This document shows, in pieces, positions 44,445-57,535 of a stretch of 64,000 nt of DNA. The DNA is taken from the NCBI GenBank assembly GCA_003508835.1, contig PUFA01000726.1, positions 1 through 64,000 of the forward strand, written 5' to 3'. The position numbers and the translations under genes were made by a program. The stretch is from Eonycteris spelaea. Lineage: Eukaryota > Chordata > Mammalia > Chiroptera > Pteropodidae. Positions within the stretch are counted from its first letter, which is position 1, and every line of letters starts with the position of its first letter. Under the pieces are notes generated by a model. That model ran no database searches, was not told the DNA's origin, and was given only the letters and a program-made list of their open reading frames with translations.

Positions 44445-47075
44445 CCACGTAAATCAAAAGTGATCCTATCTATTACTCTAGGGAAAGATTTTCCACTGGG
44501 TAAAATTGTGAACCTGTCTTTCAGGTTTATTTTTCCTTCATTGCCCCTTGACTCAGATGTGTTTGTCTTTGTTTAGGTAGTTAGCCACTTCGGGTCCTCT
44601 CTACCGTGATCATATCTATAAAATTCTTCTTCCAGAGAATCTCAAATCACTATCATCAGAGTCAGGGGGCTCATCGACGGCAGTGATTGCCCTCCCAAGT
44701 TGAAGGATTCCATGCTTATGTCATGTTGGAATGACTTGGCTGAGCCATGGGGTAACACGAGTGCTTTTCCCAAAAAACCCTGAGTTTCAGGAAGTCTGTT
44801 GCAACAGAGGCATAGGCAGAAGCCATCCCAAAGGCACTGTAGACAACGGCTGAAGTTTCTTACGTAAGTGGGCTATTGAACGTCATCATCTTGTTCCTGA
44901 CCTGGGGTAACGACCCCCTGAATACCATAAGGACCAGCAGCAGCAGTGCTTCCAGCATACATGTCCAGACTTGCAGCCATCTGCGTCCAAGGCAGACTTC
45001 AGAATCCCCTGCCCTGGTAAGAACTGGAAGTGAGCTAATGAATGGCTGCAAGGCTAGTGGACCCAGCTCTCTGGGAACATGGTGCATGCTGAGTCGTTCC
45101 AGCTGAGGTTCTCAAAGACAGGTGTTGGCAGAACAATGAGGCATACAATGCAATGGTCTCTCTTGTGTGAATACAAGAATTTGCATAGCCAACAACCTCA
45201 AAAACTCGTAAGGCAGGAAATGTTGCTGTTATACCCACATTACAAAGGGGGAATGTGTGGATCGGAGAGGTTCCAAGACTTGCCCAAAGTCACACAGGTG
45301 TGGGATTGGAAAACAGGAGCCTGTATCTCGAGCTTCTGTTCCTAACCACTTCTGTGTACAGCACATTTTACTTATGTGGGCCAAGGCTAGTTCTCCTCAT
45401 AGCTACCTCCCATCTAGGTTCGGTATATCAAGTCTATTCATTTGGTAAATAGCACAACAAAGTGTATCTGAGTGTTCCCCAGACCATGGAGTTATTCTGA
45501 GCTGCACATTTTAGACAGGAATTATAGTTTGTGAGAACTAGAGTAAAGGAGGAACAAGAGAATCCGTTTCATTGATCCAAATGCCTTTCTCAAAGTCTGA
45601 GGGCCTGATATCTTAAGCACCAGGAGGAATCGAGGCAACTCACAATGGCCCTCAGAAGTTTCTGAGAGTACTCAGTGGGGAGATCTGAACACCTCTCCCC
45701 ACCACCTGGGTTAATTCTGGTTCAGGGTGAATATGATTAATGGCAAAGAGTTGCTTGAGAAGAGGGGACAGATATCACACCTGTGAATTGCTTATTTCTG
45801 ACATTTTCCATGTCATATTTTCAGACCACAGTTGACCAAAAGTAACATAACCCTGATAGCCAAAGCGCATAAGGGGAGACAACAGTTCTCCCATGTGAAC
45901 TTCACAAGCCCTAGAGTGGAGAAGCTCTTGTGATCTCTACTTTGAAAAGAGTATCAGAGATCAGGGATTTGCCCTATATCACACAGCACGGGACTGGACA
46001 TCGAATAACCTGTCTCTTAGCCCGTGTCCTAAACCACTTCTATGCGATGTAGTTTTACTAATTGGACAAATTACCATCCTGAAGATCACCTTCCACATCA
46101 GGGTTGGAGTTCCTCATCTCAAGCGATTGTGGATGGCAGATATAAATGTCACATTATCTTGGTGTAGCTGAGTTTTCTTTACAGATGACTGAGCAGCCTT
46201 GGTTTGCAGAAGCGGCCATTGATCTAGAAGGAAAGCAAGGAGAGAGAGGACCAGTTCCCCTCTCCCTCCCACTACTCCCCTGTGTCCCAGGGCCTGAGAT
46301 TAGAAACCAAGTCGTGTCATCATGCCTACAATGACCTTCAGAGCCGAGTCATCACACCGGTTGCTATGAGAAAGGACTGGCAACAAAGACTTGGGCGACT
46401 TTGTATCAGGCCTCAGAATAGTTAGTGAGCTGCTGCTGGAGGAAAGCAGATGTTACTATGAGTGGCTATCGTCTGCTCTTCTGCTTCTCTGTTCCTGGAC
46501 ATCAGCCTATCTGTCCTCAGCACTCTTCACAGGCTAGAGCAAACTCTCTTCACTTCAAAACTTCTCCCGTCGGAGCAGTTACCAAAATGTCCTAATGCCG
46601 TTCATTGTCTTTCGCAGGTCAACTGGGCAGTGGTCAGTGATTTTGGCTGCAGGAGCAGAGGCAGTTGCAAGGGAAGTCGGTCTGCGGTAGGATTTTTCTC
46701 CTCTTTCTCCATCTCTGTATTCAACCTTGGCCGACACTAAACTGCAGCTTTCCGAAAAGGCCAATTCCCAGAAATGGCATAGTTACTTGTGGAAAATAGC
46801 GCTCTGAGGAGTCACACTTCTCGAGCCCATTACCTTGTAAGTCTCTGGGACAGAACAACTATGTAGTTACATTAAAATGTGACGCCTGTATTTCCCAGAG
46901 TAGGGCAAGGAGTTTCAGGATGTGAGAGAACTAGTGCTGAGGACATGGCTTGGTGTCTCTTAGAGTGCTTGTCTCCAATTTTATTTCATATTCTTGATGG
47001 CCTATGACTTATATGGAAATTGGACAGCTGCCTCAGGTGCATGTCTCTTTAGAATAAGCATGTCAATCACGAGAT
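44445..47075 (+). repeat. Duplicated unit, copy 4 (blocks d to h)
   Basis: It starts at the very end of the Tigger-like element and runs through e (about 44760-45020), f, g and h, including the exon-like segment 46618-46686. It ends at the shared boundary AAGCATGTCAATCA (about 47060-47073), after which unrelated sequence begins. Confidence 0.8.
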
Positions 47076-47382
47076 AGTTTACAGAAAGTAACACTGGAAC
47101 AACTTAACACACAAAAGAGGACATTATATACTCCTCTGAGTATGAGGTATGAAATAGCAAATAAATCTCTGCATTCAGAGCAAACTTTTCATGAATCTCA
47201 ACAGCATTGCCACGAATGAGCAATAATTCAGTACACAGAAAGAACACATTTGGGAAAAAACATGATAGTGGCCTTTCCCTATATATAACATCTACAGTGT
47301 AGATGTATAACAATTAAACCAGGCTTCGACGCTATGTCAATGGGAAAGAACAGATTCTAGACACAGACCCATATACACGACA

Positions 47383-47880
47383 ATGGGAAAAATGATCAGG
47401 TTGACATTTCAAGTGACACGATACTCCGGGTCAATCTCTTCTGATTACTACTGGAAACAAGTGTTTGTGTTAGGTTGGAGCCAGGAGAAAGAGGCCCCTG
47501 CGTCTGGAGGGTTGCATCCTCTTTCTCAGGCTTTCTCGATTGAGCGCTCTTATGGGACATCTGGCGTGGTGACCATGGATAAAGGCCATTCTGATGTCAT
47601 TGCCAACAAGCCCTCACCTATCCCCAAGAGGGCCGATAGACACATCAAACCTAAAGTAGCCTCTAGAAACGTGCTGAGCTATTTACTCAGTAGGCAACTG
47701 GGCATGCAGAGAAATGATGTGGATCTGTCAAAGTGGCTGTGGATGCTGACGTAAGCTACAGCACGGTGGAGTTGGCCTTTGCAAAGAGCCATGGGACTTA
47801 CCTGCTGATGCCTCCCCCATGCTTTTGGAAAGTGCAAAAAAAATAATGCAGAATAAAAACCCTTCTTTCAGCTTTTAAAA
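47383..47880 (+). pseudogene. Possible retrocopy or terminal exon, unidentified
   Basis: An open frame of 123 codons (47383-47754) has mixed, protein-like composition and little low complexity. An AATAAA at 47852-47857 follows about 100 bp later, then short A-rich runs. This fits a processed pseudogene or a 3' exon. I do not recognise the product and see no upstream promoter or target duplication. Confidence 0.35.
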
Positions 47881-48641
47881 AAAGCTACATTTTACTCATT
47901 CAGGTTCAATGTGTTTTTATGCTGATACCTCTTCTTGGCTCACCTGGAGGGGAACCCGGTCTTTTTGAATCTCATACTTTCTTTTTCCTCACATCTACCC
48001 CCAGGACTATGGCGGAGTGAGGTTTCGGCGCACAGAAGACTAGGGACCCGAACAGAACTCCTCATCCTCCCTTTCTCTGCTATTCTTGGGCCTCTTGATG
48101 AGGCTCGCTCCTTCCCTCTGCTCAGCCTCAATTGGCTCATCCCGAACCTCTCTTTTGACCCTAAGGTAAGTCAACAAGTCCTGTCAGCTCATGTGTTGTG
48201 AGGACCCTTGGCTCTGTGATTTCCCAACCGGAGAAAAGACTGTGTGTGAGCCAATGAGCTTTGGCAAGAGGGAGGATCTGATGCGGCAAGACCCAGACCT
48301 AGTGGGACAGGGTGAGATCAAGGACCTATGAACAGAGGGCGGAGCAAGCAGTTATTCCATTTGGGACTGGGAGCATTAGTGAAAAGGTGTGCCAGCAGAG
48401 CTGCCCCTCCTGTGGAACAGAACCTTCCCTTTCCTGCTGTATGCTTTCTTCCTTCTCCCCAGTTTCGCATAAGGCAGGTGAGCTCAGAATTGTTCCTAAG
48501 GTCCGGAGTAGTGTGAACTCTGCAGCCGAAGGAACCCGAGGGCACTGTCCACCTGGAGGCTGAGTCAGATGGCGCTTATCAGTACCAGAGATTTCCAAAC
48601 ATCTTGTAATTACAAATACATATTTTTACTTCACCCAGCTG

Positions 48642-48700
48642 CATGTATGTATGTATGTATGTATGTAGGTAGGTAGGTATATATGTATGTATTTTTATTT
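48642..48700 (+). repeat. (GTAT)n microsatellite
   Basis: A run of GTAT repeats, partly changed to GTAG, then to TATG and T-rich sequence. Confidence 0.9.
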
Positions 48701-49077
48701 TTATTTTTACCATGCAGAGCTCTGATTTGTGTCATAGGCGGCAACTATGTCGTGAAGTTCAGCTATACAATAAGAGAAACTTCCCATTGGACATGCAAGC
48801 TTTTGACAGCACTTAGAAGTTTTGCGGATGTTGGAATTTATTTGCACATTTCTCATTCCAAGCATTAACTCACTTCACACACTAACCTTATATATATTAC
48901 TTAGGTCAACCTACTCATAAACCTTTATTTCTGCTGAGGAAGGAAATGATGGAACCTCGCTCATTGAGGTGCCTCAATCCGTTCAAGTTTAGAACTTAGT
49001 CAGTGGTGTAATTAATCCCTTATTGTTTTGGCATTGAAATTGTGTAAATTCAAAATCCAATATCCTCATGAGGACTG

Positions 49078-49312
49078 CTCTCCTTCTCATAAGTCTTCCT
49101 CTGTACCTGCTTCTTGCCTTCACTCTTTGTCTTCTTTCTCCTCCTCGCCATCCCCCTTTTCCTCACCTCTCCTCCCATTCTTCCTCCTCCACTTGTCCCC
49201 TTCGTATGCTCCTCCTTTGCCTCCCCTGCTCGCCCTACCCATTTCTTACTTCCTCCTCCCTCTCCTCCTCTGCTTCTCACTCCTCTTTTCCCTCTTCCTC
49301 TTCTTCAAGTAA
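49078..49312 (+). repeat. Pyrimidine-rich tract
   Basis: About 235 bp are strongly biased to C and T on the plus strand, with CTCCTC and TTCCTC motifs but no fixed period. Open frames here are by-products of composition. Confidence 0.8.
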
Positions 49313-52286
49313 TTATTTAGCTACAGATGATTATAGCCAAGAATGCAGACATGTCCTCTTTGCCCTCTGCTCCACCTCAGTCCTTGAGTGCCCACCATTT
49401 CCTCCCCGCATCTTTGCTGGAAGGCTATAACAGATCCTTCTCGGCATTTGGCACAGACCTGTGTCTGATGTTGGTGCTGGTAGGTGCTGCCATGGCCTTC
49501 AATCAGGATATTTGAACACTCTGAGCCATCATCTTGTAGATGCAGGCCCTGTCTTGTTATCGGTCCTCTCAGCATTTCTATGGAGTCCCTTCCAGGGAGG
49601 GCCTGCAGCTGAAGCTCCCTCGTGCTATGAAAAAGCCTAGGGGAACTCAAGGGCACTCCCTTGTGGTATCTCTTCTCTCGATGTCAGGCCATCATTCCTG
49701 ACCTCCCCTGAATTCCTCCTGTTGTACTGGGGCACTCAGAGGATGTCTCCTTCCCAGAGGCCCAAGTCGAATGTGAGGCCACGTGCATTCTGCTCTGGGA
49801 TTCACAGCCTTTCACATTTCCCGTTTCAATACTCTCTCCTTCCTTTCCAAGCCTCTCTCCAGGGTCCCTTTCATAGAGTTACCCAAGCGGTGCACAGTGC
49901 CATTCAACTGAACCCATTCACATGTGTTGCGCCCTCGAGTTTGCTGTGCACAGCCTACCTGCCAGCACATGCTGACACTATGCCCAGCCCAGTGCCCGGC
50001 TCCAGAAGGGCCCTAGTCTGAACTTGGGGAGAGAAATCAGCCTTATCCTCTCCTGGGTCCTGCTATTCTATGGCTTAATATGCATATCTCTTGCTTCTGA
50101 GCTTTGGCTATCTAGGGCTCTTTATAATACATATCTCTTTCAACAAAGCCTGGCTCTTGCAAATGAAGACATCCGCTTTCAAAGCTAAGGTCTATGCAGT
50201 GGGCTTTCCGAAGCCATTTCAGAAATCCAAAGCTGCACTTTGAAGGCTTCTTTCTGCCATCCCCGCTCTCCGGTAACAGTTCTGTCCTCTGTAGATCAAG
50301 ATGTTCTGTGTACTACGTGCCATGTCTTTAACGCATAGACTTCTTTGCGTATCCTCAGGAAAAGGTAGAAATTATTATTTCCTAATTATAAGCCTGTCGG
50401 TAGGAGCCTATGTTATGATGTCCCCCAGCCGAAGTTGGCGAGACTCGTCTCGAATCCTTGGAGAACTAGACGGCCGCAGTTTGATTCCGACTCCATGCTG
50501 TCATTGGTTGTATCAGATGGCCAGATCATTGGCAATGGCCAAAGGGTCTGTCATAAGTTTCAGATTCGAGGACTTGTTGGCAAGGGAATCCAGGCCTAAG
50601 ACAAAAGCCTGAAATTCCATCAATTGTGCAGGTCCTTGCGTTCCATGCTTTTTAGAAACTTCTTGCTCAAGCTCCACCGTGCACAGTGGTGCTGATAAGC
50701 TGTACATGTTCCCTTTGCTTTTCAGTCAGTTGTTCCCAAAGGCCTTTCCATTAAGTCAAGGATCGCAGGAGAGGGATGACCAACTTCATCACTGATGGCA
50801 TCTGGCAAACAATGTGAAAGCAGAGAAAGCCACCCTCTTCTGCAGGTGCGGTATGCCAGGGGGGTTCCATTTGGCTCTGTCATGCAGTGAGGAGATCTCG
50901 GTGTATTTGCCAAGATTGTGAGGTGCTGTCTCCATGAGCCGAGGCAGAACCGGTAGCTCTTTGCGGAGGATGGAAAGTCACGGGCTTCGGGCCAATTTGC
51001 AGGAGAGTCCCGTATGCGGCCAACAATTGCCACTCTTATGGCACATGGCATGGGGCCGATGCATCAGCAGGTCACGGGTGACTTCTGGCTTCGTAGCTGA
51101 TCCGGAGATTTCCGGAGGTTTAAAGGAATGTCTCCAATGTGTGTATAGTGAAAAGGTCACTGGAGGGGCAGTCCTAAGAGTGCCCGTTGTACCGCAATGT
51201 GGACAAATTTGAGGGCCATGTGTCAGAGGGGCCCCCGTTCAAGTTGGGTTCATTTGAAAGAATCAACTAAATGGTTGCAGTACAATTTTTAAATGAGCGA
51301 CATGCAGTCTGCACAATTCACAACTGATGAAATGATGTGTCAAAGATTCGTTCTCTTTTTGTAATGTTGTGGGTACTGACTGTTTCGGTCTACAGGTGTG
51401 TCAGAGTCAGGGGAGCAGATGTGATGACAGAAGGAGAGGGTGCGCTGGTGGGAACTATATGCCAGTGAATGTGGGCAGCCTGTGGAATACGGGAAAGGAA
51501 AAGAATGGATTCTCACAGTGCCAAAAAGAACACAGTGCTGCCAGCCCATCTTAGATGGCTGGCTTTTACAACTGTAATACCTTTGTGTTGTTTAAGCATC
51601 TAAGTGTGTGGCGGTTTGTTGCAGGAGTCACAGAAAACCGATACAGGTGAATTGATGAGTCGCCCTTGACATTAAGGGCGAGGAACTCCACCATGAAGGA
51701 CCCTTCCTTTTTTCCCCAAGTTTAAGACCAGACTCTTAGACCATCAGACGGGCCCAATTCGACTGTTCAATGGAAACAAAGGGGGAAGGGATGAACACTT
51801 TTATCAATGGATCATGCACACTAGGTTTCAAACTCAAAGGCCCTCTTTCCATGTTTACTGGGCTTTAGCAACCATTTCGGAGTGGGGAGAAAGGAGTTCC
51901 ATGGCGTCTTGTTTCATGAAGCCCATCGTAAGGGCCAAAGACTTAATGTTCTACTCAGAGGGTCCGAGTGTCCATGCCTGCTTGGGATATTTCAGGGCAG
52001 TGGGCACTATGGCTATGGAAAAGTTAAGCAAAGCAAAAGTTCCAATGTGCAGGCTGAGTTGTACTCATGTACTCTCTATCTGACTTTTTGGTAGCTGCCC
52101 TCAGAGGATAGGGGGTACTTTGTTCATAGTTAGCGAGATCTCCAATGTACAGGTGCAACAGTAGTTTAAGCCCCAGTACTGATTAGGGCATGAGGTTCTA
52201 CAGGGGGTGCATCTCAGCGGATGCTAAATTTATCCCAGGCTCAGAGGCAAAATAGCCAACTGACATGTTTTGATCATTTTATTGTA

Positions 52287-52814
52287 CATAAAGGACCCCG
52301 ACTGAAGATGGTTCATCTTAACGACTTGTTCAGTTAGTGCTGGTTCGAAAACAATACACGTTCCATGGAAACTGCACCTCGAATTTTGAATTTCCCTCTT
52401 TTCCTGCCTAGTGATGTGAGGTATGATATTCTCTCGTGGGCCTGGGCAGAGATTGTGAGTCTCAGCTCCAAGACACTCACACGATCACGAGGGTAAACTA
52501 ACGATACCCTCGTGGACTTTAGCTTGCAGCGCTTTTTCGATATCTCGTGTCGGGGTTTCGATATCCCGTCGTGTCTACATCGTGTCTACGGAACACTCAA
52601 CTCTGTGTTCTGCTTTCGGTGAGAAGACGAGGTAGGGAAAGGCAGCAGAAACTGTCCAAACATAAGTGTTGCTTGCCTTTTAAAGGAAGGCTAGCCTAAG
52701 CTCTGACGTTTAGCAGGATAGGTATACTAAATACATTTTGACTTGCCATATTTTCAACTGACATTGGTTTGTCAGGACAAAAGTTACCCCATCAAAGTGA
52801 AAAAGCATCCTATT
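52287..52814 (+). mobile_element. Tigger/pogo-like DNA transposon, unit copy 5
   Basis: Same element as at 4113 and 25261, with degraded inverted-repeat ends and flanking TA. Confidence 0.58.
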
Positions 52815-55003
52815 TATTACTCGAGGAGAAGGATTTCCCACTGGGTAAAATTGTGAACCTGTCTTTAAGGTTTTTTTTTTTTCTATTTCTTGCCCTTGAT
52901 TCAGATGTGTTTGCTCTTTTTCTTAGGTAGGTACTAGACACACTTCGGGGTTCCTCTCTACCCTGGTCATATCTACAGAATTCTTCTTCCAGAGAATCTC
53001 AAATCATTATCACCAGAGTCAGGGCTCTCAACGACGGCAAGGGTTGCTCTCCTAGGTTAAAGGATGCCAAGCTGAAGTCGTGTTCGAATGACTTGTTTGT
53101 GCCACGAGGTACAATGTGTGTTTTCCCTAGTAAAGCTGAGGATCAGGAACTCTGTTGCAACAGAGACCTAGGCAGCAGCCATCCTGGAGGCACTGTAGAG
53201 AGAGGCTGAAGTTTCGTATGTGGGCTACAGAACCTCATCATTTTGTTCCTGACCTGGGGTAACGACGCCCTGAATACCATAAAGACCAGCAGCAGCAGTG
53301 CTTCCAACATCCATATCCAGACTTGCAGCCATTTGCGTCCAAGGCAGACTTCAGAATCCCCCGCCCCGGGGAGAACTGGAAGTGAGCTAATGAATGGCTG
53401 CAAGGCTAGTGGACCCAGCTCTCTGGGAACACGGCGCCTGCTGAATCATTCCAGCTGAGGTTCTCAAAGGCAGCGGTTGGCACAACAATCAGCCATGCAA
53501 TGCACTGGTCTCTCTTGTGTGAACATGAGAATTTGTGCAGCCAACAAGCTCACAAACTCGTACGGGAGGAAGTGTTCCTGTCATGCCCACCTGACAAAGG
53601 AGGAATGGGTGGCAATGAGAGGTTCAAACACCTGCCCAAGGTCACACACGAGTGGGGTTGGACAACAGGCAGCCTGTCTCTCGAGCTTCTGTTCCTAACC
53701 ACTTCTGTGTACAGCTTCATTTTACTAATGTGGGCAAAGGCGAGGTCTCCTCGTAGCTCCCTCCCATCTAGTTTGGGGTTTATGAAGCCGATTCATTTGG
53801 TCAATAGCACGTCAAGGTGTATCTGAGTGTTTCCCAGACCATGGAGCGATCCCGAGCTGCCACATTTCCTACCGGAATCCCAGTCAGGGAGGACTAGAGA
53901 GCAAAGAAGGAACCATGGAATCCCTTTCGTCTGATCCAAATGCCTTTCTCAGAGTCCCAGGGACTGATAGCTTCAGCAGCAGGAGCAATCGGGGCGACTA
54001 ACAATGGCCCTCAGAACGTGTGTGAGCGTACTCGACGGCGAGATCTGAACACCTCTCGCAGGCACCTGGGTTCCTTCTGGATCCGGGTTGAATATGATAG
54101 TGACCGAGAGTTGCTCGAAGAGAGGGGACAGCTGTCACACCTGTGAATTGCTTCTTTCTGACAATTTCCAGTTCCGATTTTTGGTCCAAATTTGACCAAA
54201 CGTAACATACCCCTGGGACCACAGCGCATCTAAGGGGGACTAAATTCCCTTCCCATGTGATCTTCACAAACCCTAAGAGTGGACGGGCTCCTGTGATCCC
54301 TACTTTGCAAAGAAGATCAGAGATGAAGGCGTTTGCCCAAAATCACACAGCACTGGGAATGGAAATCGAATCACCTGCCTCTTCAGCCCGTGTCCCTAAC
54401 CCATTCTGCATGTGATGCAGTTTCATTAACTTGCAGAAATGACAGTCCTCAAGCTGACGTTACACATCAGGGCTGGAGTTCCTCAGCTGAAGAGGTTTGT
54501 GGATGGCAGATAAAAAGGTCACATGATCTTGGTGTAGCTGCATGTTTTCTTTCGCAGACCACTGCGCAGCCTCGCTTCCTACCGGAGTGGCCATTGATCT
54601 GGAAGGAAAGGCAAGGAGGGAGAGGACCAGTTCCCTCTCTCCCCCTCCCACTACTCCCCTGTGTCCCAGGTTCTGGTCGTTTAGGCACCGAGATGTGTCA
54701 TGATGCCTCACAATGACCTTCAGAGCCGAGTCATCACACTGGTTTCTATGAGACTACGCCTGGCAACAACCACTTGAGTGACATCGTGATCGGGCCTCAG
54801 AATAGGAAGGGATATGCTGCTGGAGGGAAAGCAGATATTACCTATGACTGCCTATCGTCTGCTCGTGTGCTTCTCTGTTCCCTGGACTCTCAGCTGTCTT
54901 GTCCTCAGCACTTTTTATAGGCTGGAGCAAACTCTCCACTTAAATCTCCTCCCGTTGGAGCGGTTACCAAAATGTCCTAATGCCGTTCATTGGGTTTCAG
55001 CAG

Positions 55004-55080
55004 GTCACCTGGGAAGTGTCAGCGATTCTGGCTTCAAGATCTGATCACTCAGAGGGATTTCTAAGGCATCTCGGTCTCAG
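55004..55080 (+). other. Exon-like segment in unit block h, copy 5
   Basis: A 77-bp segment between an AG acceptor with pyrimidines upstream and a GTAGG donor. It is the same length as in copy 2. Coding status unknown. Confidence 0.35.
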
Positions 55081-55473
55081 GTAGGATTTTTCTCCTCCTT
55101 CTCCATCTCTGGGTTCATCCTTGACCATGACAGTTAAACTGCTGCTTTGGGAAAATGCCGGTTCCCAGAAAGGTGGTATTTCCTTATAGAAAATAGGGCT
55201 GTGAGTACTCACACTTCTCGAGCCCATGACCATGCAAGTCTCTGGGACAGAAAAACTATGTAGTTAACATTAAAATATGATGCCTGTGGGCATGGCATGT
55301 TCGTTGGGCATGGATTCTTCCAGGATGTGAGGGGACAAATGACGAGGACATGGTTTGCTGTCTTTGAGTACTCTTCTCCAAATTTATTACACATGCTCGA
55401 TGCACTGTGATTTCTAAGGAAATTGGACAGCTGCCTTAGGTGCATGTCTCTTTAGAATAAGCAAGTCAATCAG

Positions 55474-56713
55474 ATTCCTCCTGGTACTTAAGCTACCAGG
55501 CCCTGGGACTTTGAGAAAGGCATTTGGATAAGGAAAAAGTGATTCTCTGGTTCCCACTTTGCTCTCCAGTCCTCATGAACCGTGATGCCAGTAGAATGTG
55601 GCAGCTTAGAAAAACTCCCCGTTCTGGGGAACACTCAGATACACCTTGACATGCTATATACCAAATGGATCGACTTAATAAACCCCAACCTAGATGGGAG
55701 GTAGCTACAAGGAGACCTAGCTTTTGCCCACATTAGTAAAATGAAGCTGTACACAGAAGTGGTTAGGAACAGAAGCTCGAGAGACAGGCTGCCTGTTTCG
55801 TAATCCCACTCCTGTTGTGACCTTGGGCAAGACTTTGTACGTCTCAGATCCATATGTTCCCCCGTTGTATACAGGGGATGACAGCATCACTTCCTCGTTT
55901 CTGAGTTTGTGAGGGTGTTGGCTATGCAAATTATTGTGTTCACACAAGAAAGCCCATTGCATTGCATGCCTGATTGTTCTGCCAACACCTGCTTTTGAGA
56001 ACCTCAGCCGGAATGACTCAGCATACGCCATGTTCCCAGAGAGCTGGGTCCACTAGCCTTGCAGCCATTCATTAGCTCACTTCCAGTTCTCACTGGGGCG
56101 GGGGATTCTGAAGTCTGCCTTGGACGCAAATGGCTGGAAGCCTGAACATGTGTGTTGGAAGCACTGCTGCTGCTGTCCTTGTGGTATTCAGGGGATAGTT
56201 ACCCCAGGTCAGGAACAAAGTGATGAGATTCCGTAGCCCACTTACGTACGAAACTTCAGCCTCTCTACATTGCCTTTGGGATGGCTTCTGCCTATGCCTC
56301 TGTTGCAACAGACTTCCTGATCCTCAAGTGTCTTGGAAAAAGCAGTCATATTACTCTTGGCACAGCCATGTCATCACAACATGATATAAGCACGGAGTCC
56401 TTCAACTTGGAGAGCAGTCACTGCTGTCGATGAGCCCCCTGACTCTGATGACAATGATTTGAGGTTCTCCAGATTAAGAATTTTATAGATGATTAGGGTA
56501 GGTAGGACACTCGGGGCATGTCTATTACCTACCTGACACAAAGAACAAACACTTCTGAGTCAAGGGGCAAGGCATAGAAAAATAAACCTGAAAGACAGGT
56601 TCACAATGTTCCCAGTGGAAAATCCTTTCCTCAGAGTAACAGATTGGATGCTTTTTGAGTTACTATGGGGTAACTTTTTTTCCTGACAAACCAATCCTTA
56701 GTTGAAACTATGG
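55474..56713 (-). repeat. Duplicated unit, inverted partial copy 6
   Basis: The minus strand matches 52747-53988 of copy 5 and the same part of other copies. With copy 5 it forms an inverted repeat with arms of about 1.24 kb and a spacer of about 1.5 kb (53989-55473). The right end stops at the LTR fragment at 56714. Confidence 0.8.
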
Positions 56714-56901
56714 TGCCGGCGCCAGCCGGCTAAAGTCGAATGGCACCTAAAAAGGCGGGTGTAGTCTAAGGAAAAAAGAAGATGACAGGAAAGCTGTTCT
56801 GGAGGGCATACAGTCACTGCTGCAGCCCTGAGTTTATTTTGCACAGCATATTTATAACCTTTCAAGTGAGTGAGAAGCACACTCACAAGTATGCAAACAA
56901 T
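56714..56901 (-). mobile_element. Class II LTR fragment
   Basis: It begins TGCCGGCGCCAGCC on the plus strand, the same LTR end as solo LTRs A and B. About 190 of 430 bp are left before ERV4 begins at 56902. It could be the 3' LTR of ERV7, though the link cannot be shown. Confidence 0.7.
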
Positions 56902-57284
56902 TGCCCCGGCCACCGGGGCGCAGTTATTTAATGGAACCCGAGGAGGACTTCACCTGAAAAGGAAACATGGGCGAGAGAAAGGAGTGGAGGCAAGACAGTG
57001 TTCTGATCAAGCCTCGTTTATTAAGGCTTGCTGCGGGCTTATATAGGGCGTGATCAGGTGATGTTGCGTTGGCGGGGCTGATTGGCCAGGGGCAGTCAGG
57101 CGATATTGTGGAACTAAAAGGGGCCGGACAGAAAGTCCCGCCAAAAGTCCTTTGGCAAGTCCTTTGGCGGGAAGCGAAGCGGAGATATCCGGGAGGCTTA
57201 CGTGGGCCTTAGTGAGAAGCCTTTAAGTATTTGCTGAGCGACCATTTTGGTCAGGCAGCCATTTTAGCCGAGCAGCCCCCAACA
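56902..57284 (-). mobile_element. 3' LTR of ERV4
   Basis: Plus-strand limits TGCCCCGGCC and CCCCAACA. On the minus strand there is a TATATAAGCCC box (complement of about 57031-57043) and AATAAACG (complement near 57017-57023). The polypurine tract is the complement of 57285-57303. Confidence 0.9.
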
Positions 57285-57535
57285 GATCCCCCTTTTTTCT
57301 TTATTAAAATGGAAGGGGCCAAAGCTTTCACAGCTTCGGAGCACATAGACTGTGCCTGTCTTAGGTGACTCTCTACAGACGTGAGCCTTACCCGTCATCG
57401 GTACATGAGTGTCGTGCAGTCATGCCCTGTCTTAGGTTGGTCTCAGTCTTAGAGAAATCTTACCCGTCTTTGACTACCAGCCTCTGCTAGCGGGGCTTGG
57501 CTTTGAACGGCTTTTATCTTGTGGAGAGACGCTGT

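Larger units (their letters stand above)
47890..50519 (+). other. Single-copy stretch with no gene recognised
   Basis: It holds a GTAT-type microsatellite (about 48642-48700) and a pyrimidine-rich tract (about 49078-49312). Several frames of 60-110 codons lack motifs and overlap on both strands. No repeat family was recognised in the rest. Confidence 0.4.
50520..55473 (+). repeat. Duplicated unit, copy 5, the most complete (blocks a to h)
   Basis: The only copy with all blocks uninterrupted: a with RNase H-like fragment and MLT1-like end (50520-51655), b (51656-52286), Tigger-like element (52287-52814), d to g (52815-54600) and h (54600-55473). It serves as the empty-site reference for ERV1 and ERV5. 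It ends at the AAGCAAGTCAATCA boundary, where an inverted copy begins. Confidence 0.82.

Noticed and set aside
48312..48598. Frames on both strands near 48.3-48.6 kb
   Set aside because: Mutually overlapping, with no motif, signal or repeat support.
49028..49430. Overlapping frames of 68-120 codons near 49.1-49.4 kb
   Set aside because: They are by-products of the pyrimidine-rich tract, low in complexity on both strands.
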